Source: Mycobacterium gordonae (GTDB lineage: Bacteria > Actinomycetota > Actinomycetes > Mycobacteriales > Mycobacteriaceae). From it: a stretch of DNA of 60,888 nt. The notes under the pieces are model-generated. The model did not search any database. It saw only the letters and a list, made by a program, of their open reading frames with translations, and was not told the DNA's origin. Below, piece by piece: positions 42,310-49,865 of the stretch; the first letter of the stretch is position 1, and each line of letters opens with the position of its first letter. The position numbers were made by a program, and so were the translations under genes. The stretch is taken from the NCBI RefSeq assembly GCF_002101675.1, contig NZ_LQOY01000251.1:1-60888 (forward strand). Reading direction: 5' to 3'.

Positions 42310-43385
42310 AGGCTCACCTCCTGCTCAGCGCCGATCACGGGCGGGGAGACCCAACGGTCGGACACCTGCTGCAGCGTCCGCTCGGGCTCCTCGGCGAAGC
42401 CCTCGGCCTGTTGCGGGTCCGGCGCGGCCAGGTCGTCGAAGATCGCTGTGTTCGGGCCCCAGCTGACGTGTGAAACCTCAAACGGCGCGTCGCTCTGCTG
42501 CGCGGCCGGCAACCACGATTGGCCGCCGTCGGACAGGCTGGCGCCGGGTTCTCCCGCCCCTTCCAGGGTGCCTGCCTCGCGGAATGACTCGTAGGACTGA
42601 CCGCTACCGTCGCGCCGGTGCCCGGCCATCGGGGCGTAACCGGCACCGCCGCGGCCCATCCCGCCGCCGCTGGAACCGTCGGACTTGAAGCCGGTTTTCT
42701 TGAGCTCCTTGGCCTCGCCACTGGCGGCCACCGGTGTGGCCAGCATGGGCGACAGCTGCCGCGCCGCCCCGCCGCCACCGCCGCCACCGCCGCGCGAACC
42801 ACCGCGAGACTTGCCGTCCTTCTCGGCTTTGAGCGCAGCGGAATTGGCGACCTGCGGCGGAACCGGCTGTTCCCAGGGCTCGGCCAGTTCGGTGACGGCG
42901 TCCTCGTAGCGATGCATCACCGCCGCGGCATCGGCCTGCTGCGCGGCGGCGGCCTCCTCGAACTCGGCGAAATGGCCCTGCACGATCGCGCCGTTGTAGG
43001 CCGACAGCGAGGCCATCATGTCTTGGGCCGCTTTGGCTTCGACGGCCTCGGACACGCTGGGCATCGACAGGATGGCGACGGTGTTCGCGACGGCGGCCTC
43101 CTCGGCCCGTCGGCCATTGGCCGCGGCGCTCAGGCTGGCCGCCTGTAGCCACTTTCCGAACGTTTCCAGCTTGTGCACGGCGGCTTCGGAGGCGTTGCTT
43201 TCCCATGAGCCCCGGATGCTTTCGACCAGCCGGTCGTAGTCAGCCGAGATCTTGGCGAACTCGTTGGCCACCCGGATCCAGGCGGCGCCGGCCTCACCGA
43301 CCGAGGAAGGGCCGGGGCCTTCGGTCAGATCGCGCGCGAGCTGCTCGGTGCTGCGCGACTCCCACATCACATTGGTGAATCCCAT
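42306..43385 (-). CDS. PPE-family-like ESX substrate without the PPE tripeptide
   Basis: 359 residues from the ATG at 43385, after GGAAGGGGGG. Residues 1-175 have the PPE helical bundle, including SWESNASEAAVHKLETFGKWLQ, equivalent to the Trp turn of PPE proteins. The expected N-terminal Pro-Pro-Glu is absent (MGFTNVMWESRSTEQLA). Residues 180-300 are a Gly/Ser/Lys/Arg linker, and the tail is acidic with VSPPVIGAEQEVSL. It is followed by espG and preceded by a PE-like gene. ESX-2 and plasmid ESX loci also have such non-canonical PPE proteins. Confidence 0.8.
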   Translation of the reverse strand: MGFTNVMWESRSTEQLARDLTEGPGPSSVGEAGAAWIRVANEFAKISADYDRLVESIRGSWESNASEAAVHKLETFGKWLQAASLSAAANGRRAEEAAVANTVAILSMPSVSEAVEAKAAQDMMASLSAYNGAIVQGHFAEFEEAAAAQQADAAAVMHRYEDAVTELAEPWEQPVPPQVANSAALKAEKDGKSRGGSRGGGGGGGGAARQLSPMLATPVAASGEAKELKKTGFKSDGSSGGGMGRGGAGYAPMAGHRRDGSGQSYESFREAGTLEGAGEPGASLSDGGQSWLPAAQQSDAPFEVSHVSWGPNTAIFDDLAAPDPQQAEGFAEEPERTLQQVSDRWVSPPVIGAEQEVSL

Positions 43386-43443
43386 TGCCTCAACCCCCCT
43401 TCCGGTGTGTTCTGGGATGCCGCAGTCGGTATCGACCGAGTCC

Positions 43444-43734
43444 TCAGTCCGCGAGGTCGGTGTCGGAAATGCGCCCCGCGTGGGTGCGCATCGTCGCCGA
43501 GACTTCGCGAATCTCGTTGGCGCCCTGGTCGGATGCCTTGGTGAACGAGCCGTGCACCTCGTTGAGGGTGTGGGCGACACGCTGCGACACCTCGTCCTGA
43601 CCGGAGGCGATGGTGGTCAGGTTGGGCCGCTCGGTTTCCAGCACGTGCTGCATCCGGTTGGCGAGCTCGTCGAGTTGCCGGGAGACCTCGGTGACCTCGT
43701 CAGGACGGATGGACAGGCGGTTGTAATCGGTCAT
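43444..43734 (-). CDS. PE/EspC-like small substrate partner
   Basis: 96 residues from the ATG at 43734, with AGGAG eight bases upstream. A helical hairpin with a pattern near the PE domain: ASGQDEVSQRVAHTLNEVHGSF corresponds to AGADEVSAAVAALFAAHA of PE proteins. The Pro-Glu pair and the YxxxD/E tail are missing. It precedes the PPE-like gene by 58 bases, so a PE/PPE-type heterodimer is likely. Confidence 0.72.
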   Translation of the reverse strand: MTDYNRLSIRPDEVTEVSRQLDELANRMQHVLETERPNLTTIASGQDEVSQRVAHTLNEVHGSFTKASDQGANEIREVSATMRTHAGRISDTDLAD

Positions 43735-43744
43735 GCCAGTGCTC

Positions 43745-45115
43745 CTAAATTCGAAGTTTGATGTCGGGGCTGTCGTCGGGATCGATTGTGGTGTCACCGA
43801 TTACGGCCGGGCTGGCGTGGCCGAGGTCGCCTACGATCTCGCCGCCCTGATCCGTCGTGTGCAGGAAGGACGCGGCGCTGTGGCTGCCGCTGGCGCCGGC
43901 TTTCCCACCTTGGCCGCCGTACCCGGCCGCGCCCGGCATCATGCCCGCGCCGCCCATTCCGGCCGCGCCGGCTGTGGGCCGTGCGATCGCCGACCGTGCC
44001 GCCGCTGCGGCACCGCTGTTCTCGTTCTGCACCAGCGGCGAGGAAGCGGGACTCCGGGCCGGAGTCGTCGCCCCGACACCGCCGCCCCCACCGTGTCCGC
44101 CACCGCCAGTGGGATGCGTCGCGCTGACCATCCGGCCGGTGTGCCCCAGAGCGGAGGCGGGCGCGGCGCCCGCGCCCTGACCGGCCTGGCCCAGGCTCGA
44201 TATCAGTCCCGTTCCGGCCTGCATGCCGGCCTGCAGGGCCTGGGTTCCTGCCTGCATGCCCATGGTCAGCGGCATCATGCCCATCTGCATTGCCGGGCCG
44301 ATCATGCTCATCCCCACCGAGAGCATCGGGCCGACCATCCCCATGGCCATCTGGGGCCCTTGCGCTATCGCTATCGGAGCGCCGGTCGCGGTGGTGGTTG
44401 CGGCCTGGCTGGTCAAGGTGCTCTCCAGCTCGGTGATGCATTCGGTGGCCAGCGCGCTGGCCCGGGATGCGGACTCGACCATGTTGGCCGCGGTCCAGGG
44501 CAACCCGGCGGCAAGGCCCTCCAACTCGTGTTGGCACTCCTGCAGGATTTGCAGCAGCCGCGCCTGGCCCTGGGCCACATTGGCTGCCGCCGCGCTGTAC
44601 TCGCCACCGAGTGCGGTGCCCTGCGCAGCGACGGCGGCGCCGTTCGCCAGGGTCTCGCCGGTCTTTGCGGCGGCGGCTCCGGCCCCGGCACCCGACCAGC
44701 CCTGGCCGCCCATGCCACCCATCATCTGGCTCATTGCCTGTTGCACACTGCCGGCTGCCTGCTGAAAGGCCTGGCTGATGCCGCCGAACAGCTGCGTCGG
44801 ATTCAGGCCCTGGAATAGGCCCGGTCCCAAAGTGCCGAGCATGTCGGTGACCGGTTTGAGCAATCCACTGGCGAAGTTGCTGCCCATTCCGCCGGGCGCG
44901 GCGGCACCGGTGAGTTCGGCCGGGATGTCCTCGCCTGGCAGTCCGGCGAACTCCGGGCCGCCGGTGGGCAGCTGTCCCAGGTTGAACTGGTTCAGGATGT
45001 CCTGAACCGGACGATTCAGCCACGCTTGCAGGTCGTTTTCCATCTGGTTGACGACCGGCGTGTGATCGAAGTCGGGGATCGTCCCCGGCTGCGGTGCTGG
45101 GTCGGTAGTGCCCAC
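43745..45115 (-). CDS. Gly/Met/Ala-rich probable ESX-secreted protein
   Basis: 456 residues from a GTG. Residues 1-110 are polar with short helices, residues 120-250 are two or three long helices (AQGQARLLQILQECQHELEGL; ASALATECITELESTL), 250-320 are Met/Gly-rich hydrophobic repeats (MGMVGPMLSVGMSMIGPAMQMGMM). The rest is Gly/Ser/Ala tail with a conserved-looking end (FLHTTDQGGEIVGDLG). It starts ten bases after the small upstream gene and ends ten bases before the PE-like gene. The plan recalls EspA/EspE/EspB-type substrates, but I cannot name a family. Confidence 0.65.
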   Translation of the reverse strand: MGTTDPAPQPGTIPDFDHTPVVNQMENDLQAWLNRPVQDILNQFNLGQLPTGGPEFAGLPGEDIPAELTGAAAPGGMGSNFASGLLKPVTDMLGTLGPGLFQGLNPTQLFGGISQAFQQAAGSVQQAMSQMMGGMGGQGWSGAGAGAAAAKTGETLANGAAVAAQGTALGGEYSAAAANVAQGQARLLQILQECQHELEGLAAGLPWTAANMVESASRASALATECITELESTLTSQAATTTATGAPIAIAQGPQMAMGMVGPMLSVGMSMIGPAMQMGMMPLTMGMQAGTQALQAGMQAGTGLISSLGQAGQGAGAAPASALGHTGRMVSATHPTGGGGHGGGGGVGATTPARSPASSPLVQNENSGAAAAARSAIARPTAGAAGMGGAGMMPGAAGYGGQGGKAGASGSHSAASFLHTTDQGGEIVGDLGHASPAVIGDTTIDPDDSPDIKLRI

Positions 45116-45125
45116 GACCGGTCGC

Positions 45126-45413
45126 CTAGACGTCGGTGGCGTCGACGGCGGTGTGGGTCGCGCCGACGATATGGGTTGCTACGCCGAGCATCCCGTGTTT
45201 GGCGGCCGTCATCATGCCGCTGGCGACGTTGTTCGCCGTGGATTCGAACATCGCCGGGATCATGTTCGCCGCGGCGATCGGGCCGAGCGCCATCGAGAAC
45301 GAGCTCAGCTGCGCCGGGGTGACCGCACCGAAGGCGGTGGTGATCGCGGTGCCCGCCGCCTCCTGGGCGTCGGTGAGCGCCTCCATGAACTCAGGCTGCA
45401 TTTCAAATGTCAT
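45126..45413 (-). CDS. EspC/EspF-like small helical protein
   Basis: 95 residues from the ATG at 45413, after GGGGGAAAGAAG. Two long Ala/Thr/Met-rich helices separated near residue 33 (GAVTPAQLSSF). No WXG. It precedes the Gly/Met-rich substrate gene by ten bases, in the manner of EspC-EspA or EspF-EspE pairs. Role as the partner of that protein is inferred from order. Confidence 0.65.
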   Translation of the reverse strand: MTFEMQPEFMEALTDAQEAAGTAITTAFGAVTPAQLSSFSMALGPIAAANMIPAMFESTANNVASGMMTAAKHGMLGVATHIVGATHTAVDATDV

Positions 45414-45601
45414 AGTCGGCTTCTTTCCCCCAGATTGTCCGCTGAGCTGCCGCTGGCGCTGGTCTCTCAACCTTAAGCGCCGTCTCCACCAATAAATTGC
45501 ACGAATTTAAGCAGACTTCCGTAATGCCCGCAGTTCACGTGTGTGCAATAACGCCGGAGCAACTGTGCTCGACATATGTGTAATAAGCGCCGCGTTCGCG
45601 G
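45414..45601 (-). promoter_or_regulatory. Promoter region of the esx-PPE substrate block, with direct repeats
   Basis: 188 bp of AT-enriched DNA between espL and the EspC/F-like gene. Two direct copies of GTGT-(G)CAATAA-CGCC type lie at 45541-45555 and 45578-45591, 36 bases apart (centre to centre). They could be an activator site. No clear -10/-35 pair is claimed. Confidence 0.35.
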
Positions 45602-45952
45602 CTATCTCGGTTCGATAACGGTGCCGTCCGAGCGGGCCAGCGGAGACTTCTGCAGCTCCTCCATGCGGGCCGTGAACTCCTTGAGGAGGAAGTTGTAGCG
45701 TTCCGCGGCCAGCCTGGCCGCGGCGTGTGCGGTTTCGACGATCAGGGTGGCCAGGGCGTCGGGGTCCAGGCGGCTGGCGGGCGGACCCAGCCACAGTCCG
45801 GTCAGGCTGCCGAGCCCGTCCACCTCGGCGCTCACCGCCCGGTCGCGGCTGGTCACCCGCGCCGTGATGGTCTTGGACTGCTCGGTCATCGCCTGCATGA
45901 GGTCGCGTTGTTTGATGGCCCGCGCGATCACGGACTGCGCCAGGCTGGTCAT
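45602..45952 (-). CDS. espL: EspL-like YbaB/EbfC-family protein
   Basis: 116 residues. YbaB fold: long first helix, strands AVSAEVDGLGSLTGLWLGPP and a second long helix (AHAAARLAAERYNFLLKEF). Length equals EspL (Rv3880c, 115 residues). EspL stabilises EspE, EspF and EspH in M. marinum and affects WhiB6-linked expression. The start overlaps the stop of the EspH/EspD-like gene (ATGA). Confidence 0.75.
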   Translation of the reverse strand: MTSLAQSVIARAIKQRDLMQAMTEQSKTITARVTSRDRAVSAEVDGLGSLTGLWLGPPASRLDPDALATLIVETAHAAARLAAERYNFLLKEFTARMEELQKSPLARSDGTVIEPR

Positions 45953-46290
45953 ACCGACCTCATCCAGGTGGCTGGGGGATCGTCGTCGTGGCCGAACAGT
46001 TCCTCTTCGAGCCGGGTGAGGTCTTCCTCGGTGGGCAGCCCCATCTGCCGGAGGGTCGAAGCGGTGTAGCCCTTGCCCGCCAGGTCGCGCCGAAAAGCCA
46101 CCTGGGCCCGCAGCGCCGACAGCTTGCACAGCGACAGGATCTCGTCGGCCAACTCCTGAGGGGGCCGGGCGAGTTCGGAGCGGTCGAGCTTGAGCGCCGT
46201 GGGCAGTCCGCGTTCGGTGGTGACGACGGCGATGGTCCCGGTGCGTGACCGCACCGGTTGCCGCTGGTGTGGCTGTTGCTGGTGTGGCAT
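45949..46290 (-). CDS. espH: EspH/EspD-like protein
   Basis: 113 residues from the ATG at 46290 with GAGG upstream. The core follows the EspD/EspH pattern: TIAVVTTERGLPTALKLD for VTNPPRTVSVSTLMDGRIDHVEL, then ELADEILSLCKLSALRAQ for QLASEILVIADLARQKAQ, then LPTEEDLTRLEEELFG for LPSPEEAAAAEAEVFA. It lacks the acidic N-terminal region of those proteins. EspH and EspD act as chaperone-like stabilisers of ESX-1 substrates. It starts the substrate block, divergent from eccA across 181 bp. Confidence 0.7.
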   Translation of the reverse strand: MPHQQQPHQRQPVRSRTGTIAVVTTERGLPTALKLDRSELARPPQELADEILSLCKLSALRAQVAFRRDLAGKGYTASTLRQMGLPTEEDLTRLEEELFGHDDDPPATWMRSV

Positions 46291-46471
46291 TCGGCCTCGA
46301 TTTGGCTGGCTGGATTTGACGGCGAATTGAAAGTCGCCACATCGGTACAATAACTTTCTACCGCGATGTCATGGCATAAGACGTTGACGTGCATGATTAC
46401 GCGGGACACCTCGAGGGGCAGCGGGAATATCGGGGGCGACACCATGGCGCGGCAGTAAGGACACCGAGTAG

Positions 46472-48307
46472 ATGCCTGGCACCAGGGACGCGCAGCGGGT
46501 CTTCGACGCCGGCGTGCTCTCCCTCGGGATTCCCATCGACGGTTTGGAAACCGACCGCGACGTCCAGTACGCGGCCCTTGCTTTCAAACGCGCCACCGAG
46601 CACGACCCGCAGATGAGCGACGCCTGGCTGGGGCGTGCCGCCGCCGGCGACGTCAGCAGCGAGGTGCTCTACAACCTGTGGCGGACCAGCACAGACAACC
46701 TCAATCGCGAGCAACGCCGACTCGGATTGCCGCGCCGTGCGCTCAGCGGCCGCTTCCAAACGGGCCTGTACCTGGACTACACCCTGAGCACGCTCACCGA
46801 GGTGTGGCTCGCCTACGCGGCCAGCATGATCGCGGGCCAGGATTACGACGAAGCCGAGCGGGTGCTCGACGAGCTCCAGACTCTGCGGCGCTCGATGCCC
46901 GACGGTGACGCGGAGAACAACGAGATCTGCGCCTACATCCGGGGAGTGCTGCACTTCACCACCCAGCGCTGGCCGGATGTCCTTACCGCGCTTGCTAATT
47001 CGGCTTCGTTCAGTGACGAGTACATCGGCGCCGGGGCGCATCTGATGGTGGGTTCGGCGTGCGCGCAGATGGGTTTGTTCGGCGAGGCCATTCGCCGGCT
47101 CGATCAGGCGATCGACGGGCCGATCCCGGCCGCCAGCCGGGCTGCCGAGTTCTGCAAGGGGCTGACCCTGCGCGAGATGGGCAAGGAGTCCGAAGCCCGC
47201 ACCATTTTCGAGCGCATCTACAGCGAGGAGCCCGGCTTCGAGGCCAACGCGGCCGCGCTGCACGACCCGAAGTACCGCCTGATCGTCAGCACCAGAGAAG
47301 ACATCGACTCCCGCACCGACAAATGGGATCCTTCGACCGCCCGCAGCGCCCGTGAAGTCAGCGCCGAGAGCTTGACCGAACGCGGCAACGAATACCTGCG
47401 CGCCGCTCAGATCGAGTTGGACCGTCAGATCGGTCTGACCGACGTCAAGCTGCAGGTGGCCAAGCTGCGCTCGGCCGCCAAGTTGGCCAAGGTGCGTGAA
47501 GGTAAGGGCTTGAGCGCCGCTGCGCGCAGCCTGCATCTGGCGTTCACCGGACCGCCCGGCACCGGCAAGACCACCATCGCCCGCGTCGTCGCGCAGGTCT
47601 ACTGCGGCCTCGGATTGCTGAAGACCCCGGCGGTCGTCGAGGCCAAGCGCAGTGATTTCGTCGGCGAACACCTCGGGAGTACGGCGATCAAGACGTCGGC
47701 GCTCATCGACTCGGCGATGGACGGGGTGCTGTTCATCGACGAGGCCTACAGCCTGATTCAGACCGGGTTGTCCGGCGGCGACGCATTCGGCCGTGAGGCC
47801 GTCGACACGCTGCTTGCCCGGATGGAGAACGACCGCGACCGGCTGGTGGTGATCATCGCCGGGTATGACGCGGAAATCGACCGGTTTCTGGCATCCAACG
47901 AGGGCATGGCGTCGCGGTTCACCAAGCGGATCCGGTTCGCGTCCTACAGTCCGGCCGAACTCGGGGACATCGGCCGGCTGATCGCCAAGACCAGGGATTC
48001 CGAGCTCACCGAGGCGGCTTACGACGAGCTGGTCGCCGCGTGCGAGGTCCTCTACAGCAACCAGTCCGTCGACGACACCGGTGCGCTGCGCCGCGAAATC
48101 GACCTCGTCGGCAATGGGCGCTTTGTCCGCAACGTCATCGAATCGGCCGAAGAGGAGCGGGAGTATCGCTTGAGCGAGCGCCTGGACGTCGACGTGGAGG
48201 ATCTCGACGAAACCGAACTGATGCGCATCGAGCTTGGCGACATGCGCGCTGCGTTGGAAAACGTGCTCGGTATGACCACCGGCCAACTGATTTCGAGAAA
48301 CCGATAG
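46472..48307 (+). CDS. eccA: EccA, cytosolic AAA+ ATPase of the ESX system
   Basis: 611 residues from an ATG. Residues 1-280 are a TPR-like helical domain. The AAA+ domain (320-600) has Walker A GPPGTGKTT (360-368), Walker B VLFIDE (419-424) and an arginine-rich second helical region. EccA cooperates with EspG in substrate handling. It is present in ESX-1, -2, -3 and -5 but not ESX-4, which separates this locus from ESX-4. The second espI starts on its stop codon (TAGTG). Confidence 0.92.
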   Translation: MPGTRDAQRVFDAGVLSLGIPIDGLETDRDVQYAALAFKRATEHDPQMSDAWLGRAAAGDVSSEVLYNLWRTSTDNLNREQRRLGLPRRALSGRFQTGLYLDYTLSTLTEVWLAYAASMIAGQDYDEAERVLDELQTLRRSMPDGDAENNEICAYIRGVLHFTTQRWPDVLTALANSASFSDEYIGAGAHLMVGSACAQMGLFGEAIRRLDQAIDGPIPAASRAAEFCKGLTLREMGKESEARTIFERIYSEEPGFEANAAALHDPKYRLIVSTREDIDSRTDKWDPSTARSAREVSAESLTERGNEYLRAAQIELDRQIGLTDVKLQVAKLRSAAKLAKVREGKGLSAAARSLHLAFTGPPGTGKTTIARVVAQVYCGLGLLKTPAVVEAKRSDFVGEHLGSTAIKTSALIDSAMDGVLFIDEAYSLIQTGLSGGDAFGREAVDTLLARMENDRDRLVVIIAGYDAEIDRFLASNEGMASRFTKRIRFASYSPAELGDIGRLIAKTRDSELTEAAYDELVAACEVLYSNQSVDDTGALRREIDLVGNGRFVRNVIESAEEEREYRLSERLDVDVEDLDETELMRIELGDMRAALENVLGMTTGQLISRNR

Positions 48308-49851
48308 TGAGCGGATCAGACGCGCCCAAGCCAGGGTTCAAGCGCAGCAGTGACGCGGACACCAACCCGATCCCCGTCCGTGAGATTCGGGCCAAGCTGG
48401 CCGAGGAGGCGGGGGAGTCCGTCGTCGAAGACGTGCCGGCTGCCCCGGTCCCATCCGCGGCGAACACCCGGGAGGTGGACGCGCCGCCGGCGCCCGAACC
48501 CGAGCCTGAGCCGGCGCCCCAATCCGAGCCTGAACCCGAACCGGTGTGTCCCGCCCCCACTACCGAGGGCACCCGAGTGATGGACCTGCCGCCGCTGCCG
48601 CGGCGTCCGGTGACCGAGCCGCCGGCCCGCCCGGCTCCGGTTTTCAGCAAGCCGCCGGTGTTCAGCGAGCCACCACCGCCGGAACGACGGGAAGCGACTG
48701 CGGTCATTGAGATTCCGGAGCAGCCGCCGATACGACCCGCGCCGCTTCCCGGCCGGCCCGCGCCGGAACCTCCGCCGGCACCGCCGCCTCCCGCACCGCC
48801 GCCGGCTGCCGTCGCACCGCCGGATCCGAGGCTCAATCCGCCCGCACCGCCGCCGGTGGCGACGCCGTTCACCCGGGCCGCGCCCAGCGCTGCGCCGCAG
48901 CATCCCCAGGACCCGCGGATGCCCTCGCATACCGACCTGGGGCTGGTGCGTCGCGTCCGGCCGCTTCCGCAGAGCGGCTGGCGCAAGGTGGTGCATCGCG
49001 TCACCGGGCTCAATCCCAAGGAGTCCGAACAGGAGAACACCCGGCAGAAGCTGGTCGCGCGGGTGAGCCAACCGGTGCGCGGTGACTACAGCATCGCCGT
49101 TCTGTCGATGAAGGGCGGCGTCGGCAAGACCACGACGGCGGTCGGGCTTGGGTCCACCTTCGCGGCAATCCGGGGTGACCGCGTCATCGCAGTCGACGCC
49201 AACCCCGACTTCGGCACACTGGCCCAGCGTGGTCCCGACCAGAGCCGGTCGACGGTGCGGGATTTGTTGTTGGACGACAACATCTTTCGGTATTCCGATA
49301 TCCGGCGGCACACCTCGCAGAGCACGAGCCGGCTGGAAATCCTCGCCTCCGAACGTGATCCGGCGACATCCGAGGCGTTCTCCGACGCCGATTACCGGGT
49401 GGTGATCCGGCTGCTGCAGCGGTTCTACAACCTGATCCTCACCGATTGCGGGACCGGGCTGGTGCACTCGGCGATGTCGGCGGTGCTGGACGAGGCCGAC
49501 GCGATCGTGTTGGTCGCCTCACCCGCGATCGACGCGGCGCGCAGCGCGTTCGCCACGCTGGACTGGCTGGAACACCACGGTCGTGGACATCTGGTGCCCA
49601 ACGCGACGGTGGTGATCAGCGCGTCGCGGCCCGGGAAGTCGTCGGTGGAGTTGGACAAGCTGGCCGCGCAGTTCCTCACCCGGATTCGCGCGGTCCACGT
49701 GATCCCGTTCGACGACCACCTGGCCCAGGGCTCAGAGATTGTCCTGGATCTGATGGCCAGTCGCACCCGTCAGGCGTTCCTGGAATTGGCGGCGTCCATC
49801 GCCGACGGGTTCGCGCACACCAAGCGGACGGATCGGACCTCGCGCGGCTGA
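48307..49851 (+). CDS. espI: EspI-like ParA-family ATPase, second copy
   Basis: 514 residues from a GTG overlapping the eccA stop. Residues 1-225 are Pro/Glu/Ala-rich and disordered. Residues 240-514 are a ParA/MinD-type domain with KGGVGKTT (269-276), AVDANPDFGTL and LILTDCGTGLVHSAMSAVLD. The ATPase domain lines up with that of 37175-40126 through the whole length (both have SGWR...H..TG before it and ASPAIDAARSA..TLDWL). It ends 15 bases before the end of the convergent acyl-CoA ligase gene. Confidence 0.88.
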   Translation: MSGSDAPKPGFKRSSDADTNPIPVREIRAKLAEEAGESVVEDVPAAPVPSAANTREVDAPPAPEPEPEPAPQSEPEPEPVCPAPTTEGTRVMDLPPLPRRPVTEPPARPAPVFSKPPVFSEPPPPERREATAVIEIPEQPPIRPAPLPGRPAPEPPPAPPPPAPPPAAVAPPDPRLNPPAPPPVATPFTRAAPSAAPQHPQDPRMPSHTDLGLVRRVRPLPQSGWRKVVHRVTGLNPKESEQENTRQKLVARVSQPVRGDYSIAVLSMKGGVGKTTTAVGLGSTFAAIRGDRVIAVDANPDFGTLAQRGPDQSRSTVRDLLLDDNIFRYSDIRRHTSQSTSRLEILASERDPATSEAFSDADYRVVIRLLQRFYNLILTDCGTGLVHSAMSAVLDEADAIVLVASPAIDAARSAFATLDWLEHHGRGHLVPNATVVISASRPGKSSVELDKLAAQFLTRIRAVHVIPFDDHLAQGSEIVLDLMASRTRQAFLELAASIADGFAHTKRTDRTSRG

Positions 49852-49865
49852 ATCGCTTGCTCCGG

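Noticed and set aside
46397..48286. A 629-codon minus-strand frame opposite eccA
   Set aside because: eccA on the other strand has full AAA+ motifs; the antisense product shows no recognisable domain.
22713..49851. Reading the ESX locus as a plasmid ESX-P system
   Set aside because: No replication, partition, relaxase or type IV secretion genes are present, and the flanks are chromosomal metabolism and stress genes.
22713..49851. Calling the locus simply ESX-1 or ESX-2 of M. tuberculosis
   Set aside because: It mixes marks of both (whiB6/espM and espL/espH types; fused eccC and PPE protein without PPE) and has two eccD, so no number is assigned without a tree.
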